NCBI GenBank assembly: GCA_030374765.1
Contig: JARGXX010000100.1
Location: 1,488,001 to 1,552,000, forward strand
DNA length: 64,000 nt
Source of the DNA: Agarophyton chilense
Lineage: Eukaryota; Rhodophyta; Florideophyceae; Gracilariales; Gracilariaceae
Direction: 5' to 3'
This document shows, piece after piece, positions 1-11,519 of this stretch. The translations under genes were made by a program, and so were the position numbers. The notes beneath the pieces are model-generated. The model searched no databases and was not told the origin of the DNA. It saw only the letters and a list, made by a program, of their open reading frames with translations. Each line of letters opens with the position of its first letter. The first letter of the stretch is position 1.

Positions 1-947
1 CGGGAAGTTGGCGTGGAGAAACACGTAGATTGTTAAACGAGAAGAAACTCAGAGACATAGAATCGTGAAGATAGTTGTACGTCAATGGTATTCCTTGTAC
101 AATACACTTCCACTGAAAAATAATTTGCATAGATTAAAGCAGCCCAGAATGAAAATTTTGCAAAGCTATCGATGTGGACTTTTAGGTCTTGGTTTCGTGT
201 ACAGCCTTCAGCTGTTTGGAAAAAGATAGCAAAGAATGTAGGGAATGAAGATGTCTCTGTTTGCCATCACACGGAAAGAAACTAAGTAGTTGCGAAAAAG
301 AGGTGTTCAAAACAAATGCATCAAAAACAACGTTGGATATGCATAGTTGGACGTATAAAGTGCTCTACGCTTCGGAGTCGCAACGAGATCGTGAGTTCAT
401 GATAGTGGTGGCGGAGATGAATTGAAAATCACATTGAGTTCGAAATTCCAACAGTACCAGAACATTATAGCACAGATGTGAAGCTCCATAAGAAGAGAGT
501 TAGTTCTCAATCAACAGACCGTGATGTAGGAAAATATACCTTGATACTTGAAAGATCATTCCAAGAATCGATCCAGGGGCAGCCCAAGGATATAGGGATG
601 CAGCAGTACGTTCTGTGCCTCCACAGAGAAGATAAAGCAGCAGTCTTGGAGAAGTAAGAGAATAGGGCAGCTGTTGGCGTACGCGCCCGTGTAGGAAATC
701 GTAGAAGCTTAACTTCTTGGTTCGTGTTTCCATTGAAACGCGAGAGAGTTTTGGATAGGAATTCTAAAAAACTTCCAGGTTTCAAAAGAAAGTGCATCCC
801 GCGAAAGCTGTAGATATCATAGGTCTCACCAAGTTTTCGGAGAAGATAAATATGTGAGAGAGAACTTTGTGGTGTTGGTTTCGTAAGGTAATATGAATTC
901 TTTAGTGCATAAACAAATTAGGTTCGTTTCTCTTTTCTCTTGTTCTT
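1..947. other. No supported gene
   Basis: I see no convincing gene here. Short minus-strand frames at 500-797 lie directly downstream of the decayed transposase at 948-3478 and could be its 3' end, but they carry no motif I recognise. Confidence 0.4.
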
Positions 948-3478
948 CTACACGATCTGTTCTATGACCGATATCTGGTTCAACAACACAGATACTCGCT
1001 CTATCGAAAGTCCACGGAACACTTGTCCTTCTCTTTGATAACCTGTCGAAATTATCTGTCCTTGCTCGCCCTTTTTCAAGGTTTTTGTTGCCCATTGAAT
1101 CAGGCAAAGGAGATTGTTCTCCCCTAAAAACGCATGCTCAAAGAAGAGAAAATTTTTCCCGTAGTACACAAAGACCTCGTTTTCCTCGGATCCGTGAAAG
1201 TGTGCGGCACAAGAGCAAGCGGATCTAGTGTTCTCATGCAACTGACGCATAACACTGCAGCTGTATCTGGTTATGTACTGGTCATTAGCTTTTTCATCAA
1301 GAGGTCGTGCCCATGCTTTAACAATGTCATGTTTCTCAATCTCCAAAGTAATTGTGGCTCTGGATGCTACGGAATCGCCCAAAACTTTTCCACTTCTTTC
1401 ATAGTAGCTCCGTAACAGCCTTAGGATGCTATGATTGATAGATTTTGAAAGAGAAGAATACTTGAAATATTTCTGAGGGTGACAGATTGTAAATCCTTTG
1501 ACTTCGGGAGCTGAGCGTCTTCGCATACGACTCTGTCTTTAACGTACACTAGCTTCAAGAAGAGGAAGATAAAGGCCATATCTATGACAGTAAAGTTTCA
1601 CCGCCTCCTTCAGCTTCTCTTTCTCGAAGACAGACGCAGCAAACCTGTACGTAAAGTTATACTCCATTGGGACACTAGCGCAAGAGGTCCACAAGATCTG
1701 ACAGATTCCTCAAGGTGCAGGAGAAGATGATATACATATTTGTAGAGGAGGTGTCTTTCTGGTTTGTACTGGAAGTAAGATTGCACAAAGTGGTGGGAAA
1801 ATCAGCGAGCAAGCAACTATATGGTAGCTACGTCCTTTTTGGGCAAAATCCACTGGGAAAGAATTTGGAAGAGATCCACGAAAACCTTCCTTCCCGTCCA
1901 AACATTCGACGGAAGAATGCCTTCAAGGACTACACGAGGTTCAATTGAATTACCTTTGCTTTCCATTCTGTTGCTTTCCAGCTCTTGCGGTGTTCCAGAT
2001 CTCTTCGGCATTTGATTCGATTATCAAAACAACGACCTGCGTTTAGCAACCTCTCAATCAGTGTTTTAAGATTGTTTTTGTTTTGCAGGGCGAACATCGG
2101 AAAAATTATCTTTGTCTTCTCACAGAGCCAAATGGATACCATGTCTGGGACAACGTTCTCAAACAAAAGATGCATAGTGTCAATTGGAAAACTTCTGCAT
2201 GAACAGATGAGTGGCATACGCTCTATCAAAGAGCTAATAAAAGCAGATTGAACCCCGACATCTTTACATCGGAGATTAAGTTCGAGCATTGTCAAGTGCT
2301 CAGAATGATTCTGTAAGTCTTTCACTGACATAAGAAACTTCCCTGGGTCACAAGTAGACAATAACCTTGGATTCCATAACTTCTTTTTTGAATGCGGATA
2401 ATTTATCAGTTGACAAAGATAGAAAAATGTCGTCCTTTACCATTTGCGGACGACCAAGCTCTGCCACTGCCTCTTGTATAATCTTCCCAGAAACAAGGTC
2501 GTCCAAGTGTCTCTTTGACGTGTTCTGGGTTTTGCTTGTTTCCAACGCATCCTGAAAGTAACAAAACAGCACAGGACCCCATACATTACTCATTACTTGG
2601 GCGCGAAGACGATCACATATCGTAATATAGCAGTATTGCGACACAGGTGCTGGATGCACTAGACACCGTTTATGTTGACAAGAATGTTCTGTTCGGTGAT
2701 CAGTAGTATCTTTCTCTTCATGGCCTTTTGAAAAGAGTGACAGGAGTTCAAACTGTAAGAATGGCTCTCGAACTAAGGTCTTTCGCAATCCGTCCCAAGA
2801 TTCAAAAGAAGCATCTCGATCACGCAACATATCAATCATCATGGAAACAGTAGTTCTTCAATGTTTGAAAGCAAAAGACACGACGAAAGAATGATTCTCC
2901 ATAACCTCAAGGAGCGGTTATTCTGGAAAGCTTTACATGGCATTTCTATCGTCTGATTGGTTTTGTAAAGGAAAGATTTAATTGTCTTTGACGTTATCTG
3001 ACCTTTCCAACTCTAGGGCTTCGATGATTGGCACACTTCCTAACCTATATGATTCCGAACGTATGGAGCACGAGTATGATGAACTCTGGTTGGGCACTAC
3101 AAAATCTATTGAACTGCATGGCTGCGGCATTTCTTCCAGATGGCACTTCTGAGTATCAAAGCGTGATCTTCGGAGCTTGCTAATGTGCCCCTGTTCGAAT
3201 TGTTTTGTAGTCGAACGGTTCAAACTGTCCTCAGCAATCTGAGCCGGAGACGTTAATGAAGTGCGAGAGGAACTCAAACTGTTTTCAGAATAAGAGGTAG
3301 ATGTGCAGATACTAGCTTTCTGTGGTGTTGGAATCGCTCGTGGCGCTCGGCGGTTCAAATGGAACTCCTGTCGAAGGGATTCGCGGTATTTCCTGAAAGC
3401 GGTCAGGCGACTAATGACTTTTCCGAAATTACACGGACAGTGACTTAGCTTTGAGCAACAGTAGCCAGTAGAAAACAT
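948..3478 (-). pseudogene. Decayed tnp2-type (CACTA/EnSpm-like) transposase
   Basis: The minus strand carries four broken coding blocks in the order expected of the tnp2 transposase family, which catalyses cut-and-paste movement of CACTA-type DNA transposons. The first block (3478-2978) has an N-terminal cysteine cluster (CSKLSHCPCNF). The second (2842-2348) ends with a segment rich in LSLSTDKLSAFKK, like the catalytic-core approach of the family. The third (2361-1930) holds the best marker, MHLLFENVVPDMVSIW. The fourth (1526-948) has YYERSG and a terminal SIERVSVLLNQISVIE segment like the family C-terminus. Blocks lie in different frames, so it cannot make one protein without several repairs or introns. 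No CACTA terminal repeats were located. The family call rests mainly on the MHLLFEN motif. Confidence 0.5.
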
Positions 3479-3768
3479 TTTTTCACTATTTGGAACGTCT
3501 GGAACGGTGATGAGATAATAGGGTCAATGCGCGATTGAAAAGAAAATGTAATAGAGTTCATTTACATAGCGTGCACGAGCACGCAATTGAAAGTCGAGAA
3601 ACTATCCCACTTTTCGTTTCCGTGATTTTAGTGTAGTCGTGACTTGCACTTTTTAGTTCGGTAGTACTTCTCTACAGTTGATTTCTATGATTTTGTCGTC
3701 AAATCCTCGAATTCCACCAAACCCGAAAGTATGTATCTCACTAGGGATATCAGCAGATTTCTATTTAG

Positions 3769-4974
3769 ACTTCCTACCTTTCTCCACTCATTTTCATTCT
3801 TCTTTTTAGCACCAAGCGACGTGAATTTCTAAATCATTCTCACGGAAATGGACGCCGAGGAAAAGTTTACGTCGGAGAGGCGTTAGAACAAGCGATTGAA
3901 TATTCGAACTCCCACTCACAATCTGGAGAAGAAGCCATCTCACATCGGCCTTGCTCCAGAAGAGCCTATTCGTATCGTGTGCTGAAGGCGGCCGGTGTGG
4001 AGCTTGAAGCGCCTGATGTTCTCCATCGATACTATGGAAAGTACACTCTGCAAGAGATGAAGCACCTGTTCTCTAAGAAGAAGCATGAACTTCAAACCGA
4101 GTTGGGGCGTATGATGGGAGCACTCGCTGGTCGATTCGAGCATCTGCACACAACGAAATGCCTGTGGGGTGCTCATGAAGCAATCGAGACAAAGCTGGTT
4201 AACAAAAAGTCCACCACGGTGAGGTCTAAACGAGACCGCCTTAGAGAGAAAGACATCAGGGATGGTATCGAAGCGGAACCCTGTGCGCGTGATATTGAGA
4301 AGAGAGGAACAAACAGAACACGAGTGGAACGAATGATTGCTGCTCGAAAGGAGAAATCTCAGCATCGCAGAAACTCTTCCAGCATGCATTTGAACTTGTT
4401 GAATAAGGCTGAGTCCTCTTCGTCGCACGGAGAGCATTAAAGTTTCGTTGTTTCATTTCCGCGTCATGAAGTTACGGAGGAGTAGACGTATGTACAACTT
4501 GGAAGGAGGCGCCGTCTTGAGAAACCCATTCGTGATGATCGATCTATGCAACGGCAGAGACGTAAATGGCACAAGCAGACAAGAAATTATTGGTGTCGCC
4601 AACTTGAGAGTTCAAATTTAATCTCTCTTTCTATGTCAGATCGATATGAGCTTGGAGGTAATCAAAGTTTGTCTGAGAACTCCAGTGATGTAGGCACATA
4701 TGATGAAAATCAGTCCTCGGTTGGAGAAATTGTAACTTTTAAGACGCCTATCAATACTGTGAGAAAAAGTATTAGTGCTTAGGGGAAAGAACACCACAAC
4801 ACCGGAACAAGCGATGCAGTTCTTCAAGAGGATGATATCATCGAAAAAGCGCCTGAGATAAAGAAGGTAAAGCCTTCCATGAAGAAGCCAACAGCTTCCA
4901 TGCTAAGAGCTGCTACAACTGAAGATAAATCAAGCAAGATATTGCTGACAGAAACACATAATATCAAATTGTGA
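3769..4974 (+). pseudogene. Unidentified broken ORF beside the transposase
   Basis: One reading frame stays coding-like for about 400 codons, interrupted by three in-frame stops (TAA at 4438, TAG at 4483, TAG at 4780). It has no ATG for its first ~95 codons. A polypyrimidine tract ending in TTTTTAG at 3803-3809 is a plausible 3' splice site, so the start may lie in an upstream exon; a GTATGT donor-like sequence sits at 3729, but its phase gives no usable upstream ATG. The product would be hydrophilic, charged and rich in Arg, Lys and Glu, with possible coiled coil around 4060-4330. I do not recognise the family. It diverges from the neighbouring minus-strand transposase and could be a second gene of the same transposon or a dead host gene. 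Confidence 0.4.
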
Positions 4975-6049
4975 ATGATATAGGTAGGTTTCCGCAGTGA
5001 TTCAATTTGAACTCAAAGACTTCTCGATAATGCACTGCAGTATAACCATTACGGGAGGTCTGGAAAAGGGCTTTTTGGCAGGTTTTTACTCTTCCATGGA
5101 GTTTTAATTATCATTAAGCTTACCCGGTCAGCTTTTGTTGTTAACATATGAAATTTCTACGGTGTACTCCAAGCTCCTTGTGCATTGTGGTCGGCATTCA
5201 TTTCTTCGCAACACCGTAATTCGTTATAGGCGAACAAAATTATTGAATGGCTCCATTGGTACAAGAGCGAATATGACTGATCTTCTTGAAAAGAACTGAA
5301 GCAGCAATTGCCTAATGTCGTGATAGGGTCAATCACTGGCGGCGTATCCATCAAATTGCAGTTCGTATCGCGAAGGAGCACCAACGCCAGGCTGAATCGA
5401 AACCCATCCACGCCCATTTCATGCGCCCTGTACGAAACAATGTCACAGAAAAGGTTTCGCATAAAACCTATCGTTATAATTTAGCGTGTTTCTACACCCG
5501 AGTTATTTACAAGCGTCTTATCGTTATCTTCCGTAATGTAGTACGTCGTGGGTGCCGATTTCTCAATGCCACCAAAACCGTGTCCGACATAGTTCTAATC
5601 CACTTCAGCCGTGTGGTTGTACACCAAGTCCTGAGTGACCTCAATACCTCTGGATGGAGTGCCCTCACCATTGTTCGAAACTGTTCCTTGACTGTAGCTG
5701 CTGAGCTGCCATTCGTCCTGTACCGATTCACACGCCCATAATTTTGAGATATAGGATGGCGATCCACAATGTCTGAAAAGCTACCCGACTTGTTCACATA
5801 TTCACCGCCCGTCTTGAAAAGCCTCGTCCATGAATTTCGAATATGTGAAAATCCTCCCAAGCAAGGTTGGTTTTCGCACAGCAAAGCAGTGTGCAAGTGC
5901 GCGAGGGTGTGCCGGTGTTCCGGCGTACGGCATGAGGGGGACGCGAAAAGTACAACTGTCAACCTCTGGTTGGGGCATATCGAGGGACACGAAATTTGGA
6001 TATCCAAAGTGGATGATCTGCAACTTCGTTTCTTCGAAACATAGAAAAA
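4975..6049. other. No supported gene
   Basis: Overlapping ORFs on both strands (for example 5421-5741 plus and 5507-6007 minus) have no recognisable motif and mutually shadow each other. I see nothing I can name. Confidence 0.3.
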
Positions 6050-6709
6050 GTGCGATCAATCCTTCACGTCAGGTTTGTTCCAGAAAAGGCACGGAAACAT
6101 ACAATAGCAATACCTCATGAGTTCTTATGTATCGAACACGCCGTTTCAAATTGCAAGGTGGAACACGGTGTTATTGGTCAGCAATATGGTCATCGTTGTG
6201 TATCTTGTCGAAAACGCATTCATGGTATCTGCGGTATGCCGCTTTCTTCAAACAAAAGAGAAGTAGAAGAAGGATAAGGTTCATTTAGTTTGTGCCGCAG
6301 GTGCTTCGAAAAAGAATCATTGAGCCACAGTTCACAACACGGTACACACTCGGCTAAAATCATCGAAACTGATTCGAGACTTTCCAAAAGCCCTGTTTGT
6401 GAAGTTGAACAGTACGTCTGCTTGCCGAATGATTTGGTACCGCACGGGACAAAAAGGTTCGCGATAAACATCTATCGTGTTCCAGAATATGATACAATGA
6501 CAAAACTAACAGCCCGTAAGATAAAAACCCCGAAAACCTGGCTCCAGAACTCATCAAATCTCCGTACTCAAAGAACAGCGTCTCCTTCTCTTCTTCGAGC
6601 TCCCTTCATCTTCCACCGCCTTTTTTGTCCTGATGGGCTTCCTCCCCAGATGTTTTCCTGCAATCCACATCTCAGACCCAACGAGCGCAATCCTTATCTT
6701 CATATCTGA
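6050..6709 (+). pseudogene. Relic with Cys/His zinc-binding motif
   Basis: A single frame reads 75 codons to a TAA near 6275 and continues coding-like for about 140 more. The first half holds HRCVSCRKRIHGICG and the second starts with SLCRRCF, together giving C-x2-C-x4-H-x2-C followed about 20 residues later by C-x2-C. That spacing is typical of a zinc-binding domain (PHD/RING-like, or the C-terminal knuckle of some DNA transposases). Host gene or transposon cannot be decided from sequence alone. Position among element relics favours a transposon fragment. Confidence 0.35.
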
Positions 6710-6934
6710 GCGCCTCACGTAGTTACATTCTCTCTCCGGTATATTTGAAAAAACACAGCCGATCAATGCCGCTCATGCTCCATCCCCTTCAACAAGGCCT
6801 CACGGAACGGGCTGGGCTTTGCATCACGGTCATTCACCGGTCACATTCTTACACCGCCCACAGTTAAGCCCTCAGCATTGTGGAATCATTCATTATGTGG
6901 CTGCACCTAGGAATACCCAGCTACTTGACATGGG

Positions 6935-7605
6935 GTAGCCCCGGATTCTAAGACTGAAGAAAAGAAAATTTCTAAGAATTCTAATATGAGGCAGAAGTCA
7001 GGGAGCAAGGGTAAAACATCAAATGTTAGAAAACCAGCACAGATTCCTGCAGGACTGGTCGGTATTCCGAAAAGTGTTCCAGACGCTCTCATCTCCGCTT
7101 GGGGAACGATACCGCTGCAGATCTCAGACGAAGAAGACATTGAAGGCAAAAAGCTATAGCTAGTGTGGAAGAGAGTTGTAGTTGTTGATGAGGGCTATGA
7201 CCACTACAAGACTTTACTGGCATCTTCACGAAGACAACTGAGTTAAACGAATTTGAGGTCATGTTTGCTTTCACCGAACTAGTGTCGCAAGTGTTGGCTG
7301 GCGTGAAAGACTCATTTAGAGCTCCGTCAAGCTGCAATCAGGCAGCTGCCGTAGGCGACACTGGAGACAGCGAAATGGTTCGAAGACCTACTAATTTTCT
7401 CTGCAGCGACAATGGTGCGCCTTACCGATTTCCTGCGATATTGAACAAGATGCATTGTGATACCCACTTAACGAAAAACGAAATGAAAAGATACATAATA
7501 GAGTGCCGGAATCAGTCAAAGAAGGTACGTTTAAGTTCTATACTTAAAGGGAAGCCAGGTCAACACAAAACAATCGCTGGCACGAAGAAGCCCCTTCCAT
7601 GTTAA
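6935..7605 (+). pseudogene. Unidentified coding-like relic
   Basis: Two coding-like stretches lie close together: 6935-7159, a lysine-rich segment running into an acidic tail (SDEEDIEG), and 7210-7605, beginning with DFTGIFTKTTELNEFEV. They are in different frames and separated by stops, so either a frameshift or an intron divides them. I recognise no domain. Confidence 0.25.
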
Positions 7606-8533
7606 CACATTGGCTTCCGTTTACTTATACGTTCGATCTTTACGCAGAATCAGCCCCCACGCCGGTTTTTTATCTTCTTCGAAGGTCATGTGCCTCCCCT
7701 TCTTCCCAGTAATTTTGTCTTAGATCGCCCAAAAATAACATTTGTTGATCCTCTCGAAATCCTTCGCCAACATGCCAGTATTTCTGCTCCACAAACTCAC
7801 CCGATGGTCAAAGTACTTCGTTTCTGTATTCGCCGTAAACTCAGTCTTACGAAATATGGAAGAACCGACAGTCTTTTGACCAATCTCGTCATAATCATCA
7901 AATTTGAAATTGTCTTCTCCGCTTCACAGCATTCATTTCCATCTTCAGAATACTCTCCAAATTCAAAATCAATACCTCTTTCCTTGTCCTCCTTCAATTT
8001 CAAGAGTTGGTGGGATATTTTCTTCCAGCACGCGCAGGAAGAAAGTTCAAACAACTCTATCATATATCTATGAATTCTTGTTGGCTCCTAAGAAGAACTG
8101 TCAACATTACCGGAAGTTTGACTCCAGGTTTCTTCCCAACGAGATTCCTGAACTTCTCCTTTCCAGCTGCATTGTTCAAAATGCCAAAATATTCTTCGTA
8201 ATGCAAATCTTTGTACCCATCTTCAAGATGGTCTGCTCAAAATCATATCGAACCAAGCGATGAAAACTTACTGACGATTTACTGTTACGAAATACGATAA
8301 GCATGATTTGATTACGTAGTCCAACGATTCAAAGTTCGTCTGGTGCTGTTTTGTCACAATGAAAAATATAGACTTAACACCACGGCATAAACATTTTATT
8401 CCTTGCAATTGATTCTAAATACGTTTTCTGTGAGCTATACCGTAGAAAACTATTTTAGGCCCTTTACAAACTAAGAAACAAATAGCGATCAACTAATGTA
8501 CAAGTCTGTCATATTCCACATATCAATATTATA
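7606..8533. other. AT-rich intergenic, no supported gene
   Basis: Weak ORFs on both strands overlap at 7690-8263. From about 8260 the sequence becomes AT-rich and leads into the CGCCATT cluster. No motif seen. Confidence 0.35.
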
Positions 8534-8973
8534 CGCCATTTTCATTGCAAAACAAATATTGTTTACTGAAATTCAATATATAAGAATGTATTACACAAAA
8601 TATAAACAAATATGATATAACTCTCTCTGTTTAAGATGCATTCTTATTTGCGCCATTTATTAAACTGCCCATGTTTACTAACTTATGCGCCATTTTACCT
8701 TCTTGCAAATGGCGATTATTAGTTACACAAATGAACAATTCACAATTTAGGCACCAGATCTGTGCCATTAATAAATGACGAATGAGAACGCCATTTATAA
8801 ACAATTCTTGACTTTTTTAATGGCGCAGAAGTTATGAGTATGTACTTCATACACGATTGTTTAGAAAAAAAGCGCCATTTCATTATTCTATCATTTTCGG
8901 AATGACATAGAAATATCATTTTGTACGCCATTCCTGACAATACCAAGCACAAAGACGCCATTTAAACGCCATT
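8534..8973. repeat. Cluster of ten CGCCATT/AATGGCG motifs
   Basis: The heptamer CGCCATT or its complement occurs at 8534, 8651, 8688, 8708(-), 8789, 8819(-), 8873, 8926, 8956 and 8967: ten copies in 440 bp of otherwise AT-rich DNA, mostly extended to RCGCCATTT. Orientation is mixed (eight plus, two minus) and spacing irregular, so this is a motif cluster rather than a tandem satellite. Its right end at 8973 coincides with the point where homology to the copia relic begins. Confidence 0.7.
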
Positions 8974-9712
8974 TAAAGAATTTGAGTTTTGCTAGGGCTG
9001 GAATAGAAAGAAGATTCATGGCCAGATCAGTTGCGGAGAGTGTCTCACTGAGATTTATATCTGCCGTGAATCCATTTGTAGTCCACTGGCCAATATTCTA
9101 TATCCTCTGTATGTGGCGTGTGCAATAGAGTTATCTCCGAGCGTAATATGTACGACAGAATTTTCCAAATCAAATAGTATTTCTTCATTCGTGGTCATAT
9201 AACTGGTTGATCTTGATTCAAGCATCCAGACATCCTTACGCAGTGGATACAGTCTCATGAATCGGACTGGAGCTGCTTTGACCTTCTTCTGGTACGATTC
9301 CTTGGCCCTGTTGGCCATCCTTGAGTGCCTGGAATTATTATTTCTGTCTTGTTTTCGGACGTTTCTAGTGTTCTCCGTAGAGTTTATTCTGTTCTCTGGA
9401 TTACGAGGGTTGAGCCAACACCTTTCAGTAGTTTGCCCTTTCCATGAGCATATGTGGCAGAACGGTTTTTCGGTCTGCACTTTTTGAAGACGTTTATGCT
9501 TCGCCCTCACGGACTGCTGTCATTTGATGAGCTTTGCAGAGATTGTTTCCCAAGTGGCAAATTCGTCCAGGAGGGGTTTCAAGGCTGCAGTGATCGGTAT
9601 GAGCTCTGTAGCATCTATAGAGGCGATTACGATAGCAATGTCTAGTTCTCGTGGGATACTTGTTGTAGCTTTATGGATGCACCTGAGTTCGACCGATCGA
9701 AAAACGACGAAG

Positions 9713-10484
9713 TTGCAATACGGAATTCATAAGCTATTGCTTGGGCTGCACTCGATTACGAGAAGTTATGAGGAGAATTACTACAGGGAAAGATTGGGAC
9801 AGGAAAAATTTAATTTTGAGGTACTGTTTAGTGTACACTGTAGGGTGCCATCACCAAATATTCTATTTGGTATTATTTAGATAATTATGTAGTGGCACGC
9901 CACGTGTATGCCTTACTGTACAGTACTGGCTTTGCCTCTTGACACATTGAAAGGCGCAAGGCCCAGGCGAGGACGGCGAAGGCCAACCAACAACCACCAA
10001 CAAACCAAAAACACCATCTTGGTGAGTCCTAGAAATCCTAAATTGGTTTACCACAAAGAGGAACCTAAAGTATCAGTTCTTCACCGTTCTGAGCTATAGC
10101 TCTTGTTCTGAGAATACCCTCTACTGGTGCGCATTTACCGCCCTTTTTCTACAGCTTTCTGTATGTGTGTGTGTGTGTGTGTGTGTGTGGTTTTCTCCAC
10201 TGTCACCTGGTTACTTGTGTTGTCACAAGGGTTTTCGAGCCGATCTTGTGTGCATTACGTACCGCCGCATCAGGAAATCCGCATCGTCAATACACGTATT
10301 TCCCCCATTATTCAGGCACAACTGGCTGCTTTCCGCACACTCTTCTTATCTAAGAACAGTCGTTCGCAAGACGACACCCGCTCTTCGCAGTTCTTTCTGT
10401 GGATACCCACTGCACTGAGACCTCTACAGTCTTCAGTGGAATACCACATTTGTGTTCATTGCTTATCTGTTCTTTAAGATTGCA
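9713..10484. mobile_element. Insertion in Cop1 gag flanked by TTGCA
   Basis: Cop1 Gag homology stops at about 10484 and resumes at about 9712. The intervening 762 bp is flanked by the 5-bp direct repeat TTGCA (9713-9717 and 10480-10484), as expected of a target-site duplication. Deleting the insert and one repeat brings the two Gag blocks together, with a 1-bp offset some 60 bp further on. The insert carries a TG microsatellite. Its ends are not TG..CA, so it is not an obvious solo LTR and its type is unknown. Confidence 0.45.
10164..10189 (+). repeat. (TG)13 microsatellite
   Basis: Thirteen TG dinucleotides in a row. It produces spurious Cys-Val ORFs in this interval. Confidence 0.9.
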
Positions 10485-10675
10485 CGCATAAGATTTACGT
10501 ATTTCCCAATATCGTTCTTCACAGACCTGTAGCGAAGCGATTTCAGTTCTGTCATCTTCGCGAACCTTGAAGCTTCTGTCTTGGAGTCATAGAGTTCACC
10601 AAGTTTCTTCATCAGTGTGAAAGATTTTTGAACATGGCTACAAACGACAAAAAAGCTTTGTTTGGAAAAGCCCAT

Positions 10676-11519
10676 ACAATAGTCTAGCTAGCTTTCTTCT
10701 GATTTTGTAGAAATCGATCGCGTTATTTGCCGTCTTTGTACGGATTATGGTCTTAATATAACGCTATATTAATTCATTTGGCGTCACAGACTGCCTCTGT
10801 GCAATTTTTTTGTGTTGAAAAGCCCTGACCATCGTTCAAAAGATCGATACGCGCCTTTATGGCTCTAACATGGCTCGTTAGATTAGTGACAGTAACAACA
10901 TTACAGGCGTACGGAAGAAGGCTAATGTACTTTCCAAGAGATCCCCTTCAAAGATAGCGACGGCGAAGATAATGATAGTAGTTTTGAGGGGCAGCAGAGT
11001 ATAACGCCTGCTACCCATAACCAGTCAGTAAAATAGTACACAGTTGTTAATCGTCGAGCATAGAACTTTTTTGGGTCATTGACATTCGCCGCCTCTGCGT
11101 TCGCGTTTATAGCGATTCATAGTGAGGTTTTGATGTAAATATCAATTACTACTACACATATCCGCTTCGCGTAAAATAGTGAGAAGCCACGGCATTGTGA
11201 CGCTTTCGACGTTCTGGTTTGCCTTAGAAGCGTATCGAAAAAGACCTTTCTCAATTCAGACCTCCTGCTCTGAGCAGTACTCACCTTAATATCTGATATT
11301 GATTCAGAATTGGAACACGCAAGTTCATAAAACAATAAACGAGTTTTTCCACCTGCGTTTTGCCTTTTCGCACCAATTGTCATCTAATTCGCCAATTTTT
11401 GAATATCTGGAGCCCTAAAAACCCGAGTTATGGTTTTTTGTGTAATTTTTTTACCGTACGGTGCACGTAAAGAGACCAGCTCGTCGGTCATATTGTAGAC
11501 AGCGAGAAGATTTAGTGTT
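10676..11519. other. No supported gene
   Basis: A minus-strand ORF of 88 codons (11117-11383) has no recognisable motif. Otherwise nothing is seen. Confidence 0.35.

Larger units (their letters stand above)
8974..10675 (-). pseudogene. Cop1: decayed Ty1/copia gag-protease fragment
   Basis: Read on the minus strand, 10675-10463 encodes a copia-type Gag segment (FAKMTELKSLRYRSVKNDIG) that matches the Gag of CopD in this window block for block. Gag resumes at about 9712 with PRELDIAIVIAS, then a zinc knuckle (CHICSWKGQTTERC, lacking the usual His) and a protease region where the expected WxLDSG is WMLESR, so the catalytic Asp is lost. A further segment (AMNLLSIPAL, ~9010) follows after a frameshift. 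A stop (TGA, ~9518) interrupts Gag, and a ~760-bp insertion splits it. Truncated at 8974 by the CGCCATT cluster. No LTRs seen. Confidence 0.75.

Noticed and set aside
10127-10477. ORF with (CV)n run
   Set aside because: Produced by the TG microsatellite.
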